In this document: piece after piece, positions 46,864-59,147 of the stretch
Position numbering within the stretch: position 1 is the first letter of the stretch
How the letters are laid out: each line of letters opens with the position of its first letter
Origin: Gremmenia infestans
Taxonomy: Eukaryota; Ascomycota; Leotiomycetes; Helotiales; Hamatocanthoscyphaceae
Length of the DNA: 64,000 bases
Reading direction: 5' to 3'
NCBI GenBank assembly: GCA_032629725.1
Contig: JAFEVB010000015.1
Location: forward strand, 2,170,001 to 2,234,000
The notes under the pieces: model-generated
The model's input: only the letters and a program-made list of their open reading frames with translations
What the model was told of the DNA's origin: nothing
Database searches by the model: none
Program-made: the position numbers and the translations under genes

Positions 46864-47178
46864 AAATCCGCTTCTTATCTATTTAATAGGTATATCTCGG
46901 ATGCATATCTTGTATAGAATGTTTATTGCCAGGTTTAAGGCCTAATACCTACCCTTATTATCGCCTATGAAATTTGTTAAGCCCGATAGTATTTTATAGC
47001 CTTCTCCCCAGCTTCTCTATCTCTATAAAAAGTCCACCAGGTCGCTACTACTTAATTTCGGTAGATAGGAAAAGCTCACTCAATTATGAAATCCGCTTCC
47101 AACCAATTTGATAGCCTTCTCTCGAACGCATCTCTTGCATATGATATTTGCTGCCGGTTTGAACGCCTAATATCTACC
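46864..47178. repeat. Diverged direct repeat, two 90-bp copies 225 bp apart
   Basis: An ungapped hand alignment of 46864-46953 with 47089-47178 gives 67 of 90 identical positions. The ends match best (AAATCCGCTTC and CCTAATAxCTACC). The left copy is richer in T and A, as if altered by C-to-T change. Confidence 0.75.
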
Positions 47179-47346
47179 GCTGCCTCATTATCTCCTAGAG
47201 AGTCAGAGACGGTCGTAAAACGACCTTTCACATCTCCCTTTTCAGGCCAAGTAAAGTACTATGCATATAAAGGAGTCAAGGTGTGCTTTGTATTATCCCT
47301 TCATCTATCTATCCTCTATCTATCAAATAAGCAAGACGGCCAATAG
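47086..47346 (+). CDS. Doubtful small ORF over the intact copy of the repeat, 86 aa
   Basis: The frame begins with ATG and includes LSNASLAYDICCRFERLIST and ASLSPRESETVVKRP, which look protein-like. The left repeat copy carries a disrupted version of the same segment. A donor-like AAG|GTGTGC near 47280 hints at a missing 3' exon. It may be a fragment of a repeated gene family. No family recognised. Confidence 0.22.
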   Translation: MKSASNQFDSLLSNASLAYDICCRFERLISTAASLSPRESETVVKRPFTSPFSGQVKYYAYKGVKVCFVLSLHLSILYLSNKQDGQ

Positions 47347-47525
47347 CCTGTTTGCTACCCCTTTTGCTACGGTACTAGACTACAAGCTTGAGGAACCCCT
47401 CAAGATCCGCTATATTGCAAAGCTCGGTAAGGTACAGTTTAATTAAGCCTCAAGCCCAGCAAGATATTCCTCATCCATCCATTCAATCATTCGTAAGCAC
47501 TCAAGCATTCCTAGTGACAGCTACT

Positions 47526-50500
47526 TCATCTATCCCCCCCAAATCCCGCCCCACACTCCGGGCACGTAGCCATCTCCGCATTAGTTCCGCGCTCACTCAG
47601 TGTGAACTAGTTGATGTCAGCTTAGTTTAGTTCTGCTTTGTTTTACTTTGGTCACTCGGAATAGAATATACCATGGTGGACGTACCGGATGGCCCTTCTC
47701 ACAATTCCAAACAGTCTCAGTCCAAAAACCCCCCTGCCACTCATACCCTCCTTCCTCAACGAACGCAGCGATTTCTTCCGGTGCCACATCCTCGAACCAA
47801 GGCTTCAGCAGTAACGATTGAACTTGCCGAACCATAGCTTTCAACGTATCCGCATCCCGAAACGGGAAGTTATCGCAGAGCCAACCCGCACTCTTCAGAT
47901 AATCATCAGCTTCAACCAGAAGCGTAGTGGAGGAAACGAGATCAATGTCCTTCGCGTGGCAGAAAGCTTCATAAGCTCGAGCGATCTTGGTGAAATAGAG
48001 CATTGCCTCGACAGCCATGCGCATCAGCATGGCCGGGAAGCAGTCGTTGATGAAGATGCGGGCCATTTCGAAGAAGGGGATGCAGAAAGCTTCGGGAGAG
48101 CCACCGGGGGTCTTGAGTGGGGTCGTAAGGCCGGCGTCTCGGAGGATACGGGAAACGTGCAGAGAGTCTGCGAGGATGACGTATTTTGCTTTAATTTCAG
48201 CGCCTTTGCGACCGAGAGTCATGCGTGCATCGCGGGCGGAGGGTGGAGGGGGTGGAGTAGCTGCGTCTAATGGCCTACCATCAACGCTTCGGCGACAAGC
48301 GGTGATTGCTGCATTCAAAATTTGAGTGTCCCTGTAGGACTCCCCGAGACTCTTGCTGGCTTTAGTGACAGCTACAAGAACTCGAGATGAAGATTCGAAG
48401 CCCATTTGGAGTAACTTCTCAAGTTCAGTCTTCAATGGTGGCGGAAGCTCTTCATTGCGGTGTCCTTCAAGTCTACCCACAACAATATCTCTCGTGCGCT
48501 TGAGATTCTGTTCCAGCTTTGCGGTCTGCGCCTCCATGTCTTGAAGCTTAGCATTGCCGTCACTCAAGAGTTGGCTCGACATCTGATCATTAATTGCCCG
48601 GCTGATGACACGATTATAGCGATTGACCACATGCTGGCGGATTGGCTGCTTGCATTGCGGACAGCAAGGAACGGCGGTGGCGAAGTTTGAGAAGTCCTTC
48701 AAACCGACAAACTCTCCAGAAGTGTTGATGTCGTATACATCGGACATTCCCACCAGGCTATCGAGACTCTTGGCCGTGAAGATATGTCCACAACCCAAGA
48801 CGATAATAGGAGACTGGTCCAAATCTACATCACGATACTTCTTAGAATCGGCAATGTCCACTTCTGCATCTTGCTTCCCGTCCTTGCAGCACACCTGGCA
48901 GTATTCCGTAGGACACTCTTCCCCACATACGCCTGGGCAGCGGTGTCGGCATCGAAGTGGTTTGGAGCATCGCTCGTTGCATGGTAAACGCGAACATGGT
49001 GCTCCGCAAGGCATAGGGCAAGCCTCCTTATGTTTGCAAGACCATTTGCATTTCTTAGTACATGGTACACATGGCTTCTTGCATTTCAAGAGGCATGAAG
49101 TATGACCACAGCTCACCTAATCAGAGTTAGCTTCTCTCTATCATGAGATGAGTTGGATATTACCTGGCATGTGTTGAGGCAAGGACCACAATTCGAATCA
49201 CCATGGCAGCGGCTCAAGCATTTGTGATTACAAGTTGGGAAAGCCCGATCACAAAATTTTGAGCAAACCCGATGCTTGACGACAATCTCGCCATCATCCC
49301 CCTTTTGCTTGCATGTTCCACACGTTCCGGGACATTTATCACCACAAGGCAATACCTCATCGCAAGGCTGGACACACTTGAAGATGTCAAAGTCGATCTC
49401 CTCGGAGCACTTTCTATCCACCCCGTGGCCACATATTGGAGAATTCTCAGAAACAACTGCCTTACACGGAACTTCTTCAAGCAAGACAGGGTTGGTCTTG
49501 AAGCAAGGAATTCCATGATTCAGATGCCCACATGCAAGCTCGACGTCATCTACTTTGACCTTACAATCACCGCATTTCTCACCGCAGGTCTTGTTGCACA
49601 GGTGGCCGCATGACTCGTGAGTCCGCTCACAATCCTCCGCACAGGAGAAAGAGAGATGCATAGCTTCAGAATGACAGCGAGCTTGACACGGATGATGACA
49701 GTCAGAGAGATTCCTGTCACAAAGTAGTCGACAACCACCCTCGGGGCTGACTCTCGCAAAGTCATCTGGGGTGGATGCCTCAAGGGTCGTATTCATGTGG
49801 CGTGGACAACAGAGACCGAACGATCTTCCAATAGATCCTTTCTCTTGAAGCAGGTCAATGACTCGATTCCACATTGGAGCATTGGACATCGTTTCAGCGT
49901 TGCCAATGAGGTAAAGGCCATGCTGAGCACGACTTAGCAGAACGTTTATGCGGTTTGTAGTCTTCAAGAACCCGGGATCCTTCCGCTTATTGCTTCGAAC
50001 CAAAGAGACGATTATGACTTTAGCTTCCTCTCCCTGAAAATTGTCAATCGTCGCCAATCTAAACGTCAGTTAATACAATCCTATCACACAAGGGTCGAAT
50101 TTGACTTACCTTAGAAGTTGGCTCATCTGCTTCTTCTGTAGGGGCTTCTTTCGATTAGCGAAGTCTGAAAATTCATTTAGCTCGCCATCTAGCAACCCAT
50201 CTTTTTCGAGGGAATCCTCATCTAGATCACTAAGAACAACTTCAAATTCCTTCCTGAATTTGGAGCGCAACTTCTGAAGTTGTCCAGTGTAGGGAGTCAA
50301 GACAGCGATATCATCACTTTTGTATGCGCCTTGTCGAATGATGTGTCTCAAGAGGGCGTGAGTCATGTCGATTTCCCATTCATTATTGCGGGACTTGACC
50401 TGAGAGTCTTCTCGGATGTCGTCCTCCGGAAACTCGTGGTCCAACCAATAGATATTCTCTCGAAGTCCCACAACATGTGGAAGATTCTTTGTAGACTCGT

Positions 50501-53500
50501 GGTCGATTAGCCTCGGATAGAGTGTCTCTCGAATGAGCCTTGATACGGCGGGACGCATTCGCCGCTGCACATTGAGTTGTGCGACGGGAAACGGCTTTCT
50601 GTCCTTTTCTCCCACGGAAAGCCGCTCAAATTGGCTGCGATCGAGCTGATAGAGTGCTCCTTTGGCGCTTTCTAACGACAGGTTGAAATTGATGATCTTG
50701 GGTCGAAGTTGCTGGTGGTCTCCAATTGAGATGACATGCTCAACGCTCGGGATCAAGGCAGAAAGCATATGGGGTTCCATAATCTCTCCAGCCTCTTCAC
50801 AGATGATGACCTTGCAGCTAACATGACGAAGGGTAGAAATCCTACCTGCCAGACCCGTAGTTGTAACCCCAATAACTTGAGCCGCTTGTAGCACACGTCT
50901 GTCAACTTCCTCGTGAATGTTGGTGATATTTTGGCGCAACACCCGTGCCTCCTTCAGAGACTCAAAGAGGTCATCTGTGATGTTTCTCCGAACATTAGAC
51001 ATCCAGAAAGCAATGAGGCGGTGTCTGTCGACAGCAAACAATTTGTGTACATTTTCCTCCGCATGGGCAATAATCAACTCAATGTCAAGCTCACCAGTGT
51101 TCGCAGTGAAGTTTGGACCTCCGTCTCGCCACTTTGAAAATGGATCTCGTCCTACAGATTGGAAGCCATCCTCATCGACTCGCGAGAATTGAAGGTGAAT
51201 CAGTGGGTACTCTTCGGCCAAATATTCTTCGACGGCGGCCCAAGTAGGCTCCACGCACACACGAAGTGCTTCGCAGAGCTTATGAATTGGATCCACACCC
51301 TCTTCCAGACTTCTCTTGTTGGTGGAAATACCATAGCCCTCACTCTTGGTCCTAGGTTCATCTTGGGAGACTACTTTCAACTTTTTTCCCTTTAGGACGG
51401 CTGAGTTGCTTCTGCTACCCAGGCGGACGATCTTTTGTACTCCCATCTGGACGAGATGCTCAAGGAACTGATCTAAACTGTGGTTTGTATCTGCGGAAGC
51501 GTTAAAATGTGTACTAAGTATATCCTGAGACATTTGAGACTGGAAGTGAAGTTACTTACATGTAACCACAAGTATTGGACCGAGGTCAGCCTCTTCAGCA
51601 CATTCCAGAAGAACTTTCATGAGAGCGATACCAAGGTAAGACTTCCCAGTGCCTGGAGGACCTTGAATGAAAGCAAACTCTCTGGTGAGACCAGCAACGA
51701 GTGCCTCACATTGGCCACGATCCAACTCAGTCCGTCCCTCGATCTCATCGATAATGTTTGGGTCGTTCTGAGACATTGTTGCGTCGATTGATAATTCGTC
51801 ATTCGGATCGATAAGCAATGGTTTCAAGGAAAATCGAAAGCCTTTGCTTTGAGCATAGAGAGGAGGCGGAATAACCAAGGGCCCTGGGGTGGTGACTTGT
51901 TCTGGCAGGATCCAATCCCGAAATGGCAATCGGCTTTGACGCTGCATGTCCTGGAGGTTCTCAAGAACTGGAATGAAAGTCCCAGGGATAACTCCATGGA
52001 GTTCGACCAGAAGTCCCCTTGTTTGCTCGCATCTCAGTTGTGTCATCAACTCAAAGTCCATTTGATTACGAGTTGCTAGACTAACATGGATCGTTGCATT
52101 TTCCGAGTCAGATACTAGTCCCACCCTGCCCACGGTCTTAGACAACTCCTTTTCCGTAACCACAAAGAACAAGAGCGATGTCTTGGTACCATTGAAAGAG
52201 ATATAGCAGAGCAGATTACCGGGATTAAGGCGCCTGCTTTCGTCCCACCATCTGTGCCTATCAACAGCAGTTGAATGTCGAAGCGGTTGCGGTTGAGTGA
52301 AGGTCAGGAAGGCTTCGAGATCTCTCCGAGGATGTAATCTAATATCGCTGACATGAGCATTTCGAAAAATGTAAGAAGATCGGATATCGCCTATGCTCGG
52401 GGAATTCATGAGAGCTGGATTCTTCTCGACGGCTAACATAAACCCGCCAATGTGTTCCTTCAAAGCGCCAAAGATATCGTGACGGTAAAGGCGGAAGTTG
52501 GTATCCATATGTCGCTGAACAGTATCCGATAAGTGGTGTGGCTGATCTCTGTCGGTAGATGGAAGATACTCCTTGCCCTCACTCTTGATTTCGTTTTCCG
52601 TGGGGAGAATCTGGATATCTGCAATGTCATCCATATCGTTATCGTGACGTCCGCCAGGGAGTTCGATATCTCTTGGAAATGTCGATGTGATCACAGTGGT
52701 AGAGACGCCGTTGACTTTAGGTCCCTCATTGTGGAGTAACCCACGCGCTCTAGCAATCATGCCACGGACTTCGGTCAAAACGCTGTTGGTTCTGAAGGCA
52801 ACCGTTGGATGCTGCGTAGACAAAGCACTGGAGATGTCCTCAAAATCTCCAACGAGAGATGGAAGTTCATCATGAAAGATGGCGCGTTGTTCTCTCCGAA
52901 GGATTTCGCGAAGTGAAATAGTTGCCCCAGTGAATGTTTCCAGAGCTGCAGGCGATGCTTGCGTGTCATATTCCGTGGACAAGTTGTTCAGGCTGTCAAG
53001 AAGAGTTCGAAGAAACGGGATTGCGCGTGATCCATTGCTGCCGCTAATGAAGTTGAAAATAGCCCCAACCGAAGTATCAACGGCGAGACAGTTAAGGAGA
53101 TCTTTGTGGCTTATGACGAGGAGGAATGGTCGTACGAGACTAACAAATGTCGCTGCTCCGTTATCATGAGTGACCATGCCAAGGACGGTCTGCATATGCT
53201 GACGGCCAAAGAGATCTTGGTCGTCAAGATCCTTAGCAAGCTCCTGCTTGCAGTTGCGGTCATCGGCATCGAGTATCTTGAGTGCCCCTGTCCAAAGTGA
53301 ATCCATCGTCCCAATATCATTGGCAACAGGTGCTCTCTTGAGGAACCACTTCCACGCGTTGTACTTGCCTCGTGCGGCTTGACGGGCTGCTTCTTGCTCT
53401 GCGGTGATTTCGGGCTTCTTGCGCGGTTGCTCACGAGCAAACCGACCCTCGGCGTCTCCAGGAAGGGCGTGGGAGAAGGGACAAGCTTCGCCTCTGGGGC

Positions 53501-53606
53501 AGCCGTGAGGAGAGTCGAAGAAGTCGCAGACACCATTCATGCGTGGTCTCTCGCTCCCACCTCTAGGAGGTCCCGCTCCATTTCTCCATGAGAGTTCATG
53601 GGACAT
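47526..53606 (-). CDS. NFX1-type zinc-finger superfamily 1 helicase (Hrr1/SAD-3/ZNFX1-like)
   Basis: Five exons (53606-51560, 51490-50110, 50058-49164, 49116-47686 and 47606-47526) give 1944 aa. A CCCH finger CDFFDSPHGC...CPFSH lies at residues 27-46. The helicase core has FIQGPPGTGKS (about 650), VVTYTNHSLDQF created by splicing, CEEAGEIMEPHM, GDHQQLRP, IDNFQGEEAKVI and NVLLSRAQHG. NFX1-type Cys-rich repeats follow (CGHLCNKTCGEKCGDC and others). The last exon adds FTLSERGTNAEM and CPECGAGFGGDR after WNCEKGHP, completing an RZ-type finger; an unspliced reading loses it. Relatives act in RNAi-directed heterochromatin (Hrr1), meiotic silencing (SAD-3) and antiviral or germline RNA control (ZNFX1). 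The role here is inferred. Confidence 0.93.
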
Positions 53607-54656
53607 TGTATGACAGTAAGGGTATGGGAGAGAAAGAGTCGAGAAGAGTCGAGATCTTGTTGGTGTTGAACAGAACAAACAGTGCGCCTTGTTGTAGGTA
53701 AAAGTACAAGTACAAGCAGAAGAGGAATAGGAAGAGAGAAGAGAGAAGTATTCAGCTGGTGGTCAACAGATCGAAGTTGAAGTTGAAGTTGAGGAAGGTA
53801 AACAGACAGAATCCGTAAGCGAGAAGAGAAGAGTGGGGTTGTTCCCAAAGTGAATGAGATCGGAACTAAAGCAATTCTATAAGGCAAGTGGGAAGAAAGG
53901 CCGATACCGCCGGCGCGCTTGAGACTGCGGTGTAGAGTTCAAACATCTCAAAGCTGCTTCCGGAGGCAGAATGGAGATCATCCAGTACGAAGCCAGAAGA
54001 GGTACCATTTTCGTTTACAGTATACCTAAGGTAGCTAGCAGAACTTTAGAATCAAGCAGCGACATGCAACGCAAGACCAACGACTGAAACTGGTCAGCTG
54101 GATGAAAGATGTAGATGTAGATGTGAACATGAATGCGTAAGATAGAGGGAGGCTCCCCTTACTACCTCCCTCTTTTATACCTCTTTCGCTTGCTTCTTCC
54201 CCCGAGAAGCTATCTTGGGAAGGAACAGTCCGATGCTCCTTCTGAAACGTGACCTGCCCTTTTGATTCACTCAGCGTCGTATATACTCGTAAAGTAGGGT
54301 AGGCATAACATATTCGACGAGAACCGCTACGGACATTCAACATGAAAAATTTGCAAAAGCAGTCGCATCCTCCAGCTTCAGCAAGAGTCAAGATGTAAAC
54401 AATTTGAGTCACAAACACAAAATTACCCACCCTAGATATAAAGTATTGTATTGAGGGTATCCGCAAGCTAAATACCAAGTACCTGTCCTACAATCATCGC
54501 CTCATTCCATCCCCAATATCAAGAAAAAGAAACCATATGCCGAAACCAGATGCCACAAAAGCGCGAACAAATGCCAATAATGCAATGGATCAAAATGCCA
54601 GGCGTGATGCTAGAAAATGTGAAAAGAAAACGCATATTTATACATGATTCGCGAGC
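53607..54656. other. Intergenic stretch between helicase and glycogenin genes
   Basis: The left part is the helicase promoter and contains purine-rich runs with GAAGTT repeats near 53775. A minus-strand frame near 54035-54478 starts only at TTG and has no family resemblance, so it is not called. Confidence 0.5.
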
Positions 54657-56974
54657 CTAGGTGTCGAGCACATCCTTCTCATCCTCGTTTGCCGGCTCTG
54701 GGGTTGAGTGTGTCATAAAGTTATCGTCTTTTTCCCAGATTGCCCCAGGGCCATGATAACTCGGTTCCGGAATTGTAGTTCTGGGCGTCGATCCCGCGGT
54801 CGACCCTCGAGTCACATGCCCATGAGTAGGAGATCGGACGTTCTCGGATCCGAAAGGAAGCGGTCTTGTCGGAATCTCCCTTGCTGGTTCCTCATCCAGC
54901 TTATTCACAAAGACATCGGATTGGCGTCGAGCGAGTTGTTCTAGTTGGGCTGCAGGATCCTATCGAGGATCAGTAGTTGCACCAAGTGAGAGCACAAAAC
55001 AAGCTGTACCCATTGCTCTTGAGACGGAACCCCTGCAGCGGCTGGAAGCTCTCCATCCTCGTCCCTTTCTTCGCCCCAGAAGCTGGGCTTGTGCCTTGGG
55101 GCGGGGGTCACGGGTAGGCTTGGTCTTTCGACTGCTGTTGGGAAGTCGGTGAGCCTCATACTGTGTCTGGAGCCACCGGGGCTGGACACATCTGCTATAC
55201 CTGAGCCATATCCCTGTAGTACTTGGATGTTTCCCTTGCGGTTCTTTCGCAAGTTTCCGATGTACCGCTCTATCTCGGGGATATCGTCCCAGGCATTGCT
55301 TCGAGTAAATGTCTGCCAAGGATCAGCAGGCGTAAGTTGGATTGTAGGTCTGGTGGGTGTAACATGTGGTATGGCTTGAGACTCTTCCTCGGGGGACGCC
55401 TCGGCTGGTTCATTGCTGCTTGGGTGTTCAGTAATACCAAGATTGTCTTCAGGGAATACTCTGGTGGGTTTTGGTGCATCTTTCTCCCAGGGGAAGATTG
55501 GTGCAGGCTTTTGATAAGTTGGGGTTTTCGGTACTTGGTAGTACATATCCTTTGGCGGATCTGGATACCTCTCAGGGGCTTTGAACGGCGTAGGATCGGA
55601 GGACATTTCATAGTGTGTCGCGGGGAAATTGGAAGCTTCCGGGCGAGAGCCAGCTGGTGGTGGATCTCTGTATCTTGTTAGCGGAGGAAATCATATCCCT
55701 TCATAGAAACTTACCGGCTTGCATCCCAAGACGAGAATTGCTGGACAGCCGCCTCCGGTTCCTTTCCCTTATCCAACCTAGTTTCTATGGGAGGGAGATA
55801 AGCTTCTTCCACTTCTTTCGGTAATTCAGGGTTTTCATGCAAGGGCTCTTCAGCACTTTTGGGGGATATCTCACTCTCGGTCTCTTCAGGTTGGTATGCC
55901 TGGCTACTCGAGGTGACCGATATAATTGGTACAACTGGTCGATATTCGCCCTTGGTATGGTACTGTACGATTGTCGAGTTCCCTGTGGAAGAACTGTCGA
56001 CTGACTGTTTCTGGTTTAGTTGCTGATTGGGTACAGTATTGGATTGACGTACCGATTCTCGAAAATGTCGGTCATAGACAGCCCACCATCTTCCCACCAT
56101 TTCATCATATGGAGTCGAGCCCTTGTTTGCTTCCCTACCCTCTGTCCATGGCTTGGCATGGCCAATAAAATGCGCCATGCTAATGCTCGACTGGAAATGT
56201 CGATACGCGGGGAGGTACTGGTAGTGAGCAGACGGCGTAACGTTGTAGGTAAAGCTCAAACGATTGAAGGTGTTTTTGAAGTGCATGTTTAACAGACCTT
56301 GATCCGCTCCGTCAAAGGAAATCCCTCGTTGTGCCATTGCAAATAGCGCATAGTAATCACCCATATTCGGAGTCAAAACCATAAGTCCCGTATTGAAGAT
56401 ATCAGGCCATCCAATATCCGGAGCAGCTGAGAATGCATGGGGCAAGTCAAACAGCTCGTCCGGTGCACGAAGCGCAACGATATCGGCATCCACATATACT
56501 ATCTTCCTGAACTGCACCTGCTTCCACAGGTTGATCTTCGTAAAGGTCGAGTGTAGGTCTGCGCGGTCCATGAGGAACAGGTTCGCGGGCGTTTCGTTGA
56601 CAACTCGTTCCACGGGGACAATGAAGTCGTATACGTTCTATAAGCAGTCAGAAGTCTTCCAGCCATTCCCAGGGGTGGATACGAACACCCAGCTGCGCAA
56701 TTGCATCTGCTGATACCGAGTCCCCGGTAATGAGGATTGCCAACTTCTTGGTGGTGCCAGCATCTCGTAAAGAATGGGCCAACACCAATGCACCTGTGCG
56801 GAAGCTCTAGTAAGCTCAAGCTGTAAAAAAGGGTGGGTTTCTAGGTACCTGGTAGGTATGTATCGCTCAGAAGAAGCTGGTAATGGGGTCAGTATTTTTG
56901 ACGATTATCAGCAGATGCAGCAGATGACGCAGTTCACATACAGTCGCATAGACATCCTCGGCTGGTGAAGCCAT
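54657..56974 (-). CDS. Glycogenin (GT8, self-glucosylating starter of glycogen)
   Basis: Exons are 56974-56942, 56876-56849, 56793-56687, 56637-55715, 55667-55010 and 54959-54657. The first two are only 33 and 28 nt. Spliced, the start reads MASPAEDVYATLLLSDTYLP and then GALVLAHSLRDAG. The GT8 core has TFTKINLWKQVQFRKIVYVD with the DAD metal site, DIGWPDIFNTG, and FIGHAKPW. A 48-nt segment (56005-56052) has perfect intron borders and a CAACTAAAC branch but no stop and no frame change; the product is 667 aa if it is removed and 683 aa if kept. The C-terminal half is disordered and ends with conserved-looking WDPAAQLEQLARRQSDVF. The enzyme primes glycogen with a short glucose chain on itself, from UDP-glucose, in the cytosol. 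Confidence 0.93.
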
Positions 56975-58001
56975 TGCTACCGATCCGTAGAGAAGCAGTG
57001 AAAATTGCAGAAATGACTTCTCTAGGATCGATTGAACAATACCACTTTGCAATTGAGTTGGGAAGAAGAGATGGGGAGGAGGAGGAGGAGGAGGAGGAGG
57101 AGGAGGAAGAAACGGCGGCGGGCTTTGAAGATCGGCTAAACAGCAGATGGCGGGGAAGGCGTCACTGTAAATAAAGTTGACAGCTTAACATGCAGGATCA
57201 ACGAACAAGTTCAGAAAGTGGTAATAAAGAATAAACGTTGATTTTTGATCTGAAATCAAGACTAGTGTTGGACTCGATTTAACTTGACTTGAGTTGAGTA
57301 TTGATTTGAAAGAAAGAATAAAGTGTGGTTATGGTCAAAGTTCTCAAAACTCTACTTGAAGCTCAAGCTCCCTGGCCTGCCTGCCTGCCTGCCCTGCCTG
57401 CCCTGCCTGCCCTGGTCCTCTGGTGACGCTGTCGCTTCTTCTCCAGCTCTCTTCACTGGCCACAGCAACGTGGACCCCTTCTTCCAGTGGATTAAGCCCC
57501 ATCCAGCCATCCTATCACCGAGCTCCTTCCAAACCCCGCGCGCCCATTTTTGCATATCACTGCCAGAAAACGGGTATCAGCTTGATCGTGTGACTGGGGA
57601 TATGAACGTTGTGGCGGAATTGAATCCACCTTTGAGAAGCAGCATCAGATTCCAAGGCAGAGAGGATTGACATTGATACCAACTTCTGTCGGTCTGTCTG
57701 TCTGTCTGTGTAGTGGTGTGGTCCGAGGACTTCAACATCTTGCGCTAATTCCGGTTATTTACTGGAGAGATTGCGGGAGCTGGTGCTGGTAGCACACCAC
57801 AAAGGAGACTGACTGCATACACGGTACGGACCGAGGATTCCTACCTACGCGCTGTCAACAACGCAGGTATCCGTTATTGAAGGAGAAGAAGGGCTCGAGC
57901 ACTGCTGCACTACAACCAACATCTAGGCCATATTACTGCCGCTTTAGTACAGTACTCGTATCCCTCAAAGTAGCTATCGACAGAGAGACGGCGACAGCAT
58001 C
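56975..58001. promoter_or_regulatory. Divergent upstream stretch of glycogenin and the F-box-like gene
   Basis: It contains (GGA)11 at 57075-57107, a CCTGC/CCTGCC run at 57377-57415 and a CTGT run near 57691. A plus-strand frame near 57323 has no ATG start and lies over the CCTGC run, so it is not called. Confidence 0.45.
57075..57107. repeat. (GGA)11 purine microsatellite
   Basis: Eleven perfect triplets lie about 100 bp upstream of the glycogenin start codon, probably in the 5' leader or core promoter. Confidence 0.95.
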
Positions 58002-59147
58002 ATGGCTTCACGTGACCATGTGAACAGTTTGGGATACGAACAAGAGGTTGGGAGTGCCTGCGAGGATGGGGAACATGTGGCTGGTGTCCCGTCGATGATA
58101 GCTAGAATTGGGACAAAGGGCCGCTTCTGCTTCATGGATTTACCGGTAGAGCTTCGTCTAAAGGTATGTTTAATGGTATATCCGATGCATCCAGGCCCCC
58201 TTCCCAATATGGTAATGACAAGGGCCTTGAGGAACAAGTGTTCTCATACCCTTCCATCTGTATATTTGAACCCTTATTCACTCTTTTTTCATACATGCTT
58301 CAAAGTTCTAGATTCACCGTGAGGAAGTTTATAGTATCTCCTAGGGCCCTATTTCTCCCCCAAATCGCGCTTTCATATTTCATCCCCCAGTATTTATAGA
58401 ATGGTACAAAAACAAACATCTGACAGCTTCTAGATATACAACGACCTTCTAGTCTGCCCAGGCGCCATCAACATCCCACCGTCCCCCGAAACCCCAGCCT
58501 CAAAAACCTACCCCTCAGTATCAATCCTCCAAACCTGCAAAACCATCAACGAAGAAGCAACCCCCATCCTCTACTCAACAAACACCTTCACCATAACCCT
58601 ACGTACGTCTCCCTCCCCCCTCCCTTCCCCACGCACCTTTCTAATAACCTCAGCCCTCGAGCGCCGCCTCTCCAAATCCTCATCCCCATCCCCATCCCCA
58701 TCTCCATCAAAGCCCTCAACAGAACCCACAGCCACAGCCGCCCCACCAACCTTCCACCTATCCCACTTCCGCTGGTCCACCCTCGCCTTGATAACAACCC
58801 TCTCCTTCCACTCCAGCACCGAGATCTCCATCCCCAAACTCAGCATCTCGTCCTCACCTCGCCCCTGCTTCTCCTGCAGCGGCAAAGATATCATAGCGCG
58901 CTTCAGCAGCTCCGACGTGCGCTATAGTCCCAACGGCCCTGATGAGTACATGGCGTTGAGCGTGAGTAATTGGGTTAGTACCAAGGTTATGAGGGCCGAG
59001 TTGAGTGCTTTCCAGAGGGAGTTGGAGGATATGATTAGGGGTGGGCCGGTGCTGGCTTTGACGGGTGGAGGAGGAGGTGGAGGTGGTAGAGATGATGCTG
59101 GTCATGTAAATCGGTCTGGGTCTGGGTCTGGGTCTACATCTATCTAG
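58002..59147 (+). CDS. F-box-like small protein with LPVELRLKIY motif
   Basis: Exons 58002-58163, 58434-58602 and 58654-59147 give 274 aa. Intron 1 is long for this window (270 nt) and intron 2 is 51 nt. Splicing joins FMDLPVELRLK to IYNDLLVCPGAINIP, the degenerate F-box-like start common in fungal proteins, followed by SILQTCKTINEEATPILYST, a typical second helix pair. The third exon has a Ser/Pro repeat (SPSPSPSPS), a folded-looking middle and a Gly-rich tail. Such proteins may link to SCF ubiquitin ligases, but many have no known role. Family-level confidence is moderate. Confidence 0.75.

Larger units (their letters stand above)
46128..47525. other. Intergenic stretch upstream of the ATPase gene, with a duplicated segment
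   Basis: The right border is the hidden last exon of the helicase gene. Positions 46864-46953 and 47089-47178 are diverged copies of one segment. CGTCTA words cluster near 46520-46555. The ATPase promoter lies in the left part. Confidence 0.5.

Noticed and set aside
54035..54478. 147-aa minus-strand frame between helicase and glycogenin genes
   Set aside because: It has only a TTG start, no domain and mixed composition; it sits in flanking DNA.
57323..57670. 115-aa plus-strand frame upstream of the F-box-like gene
   Set aside because: It starts at GTG and includes a translated CCTGC repeat; no support as a gene.
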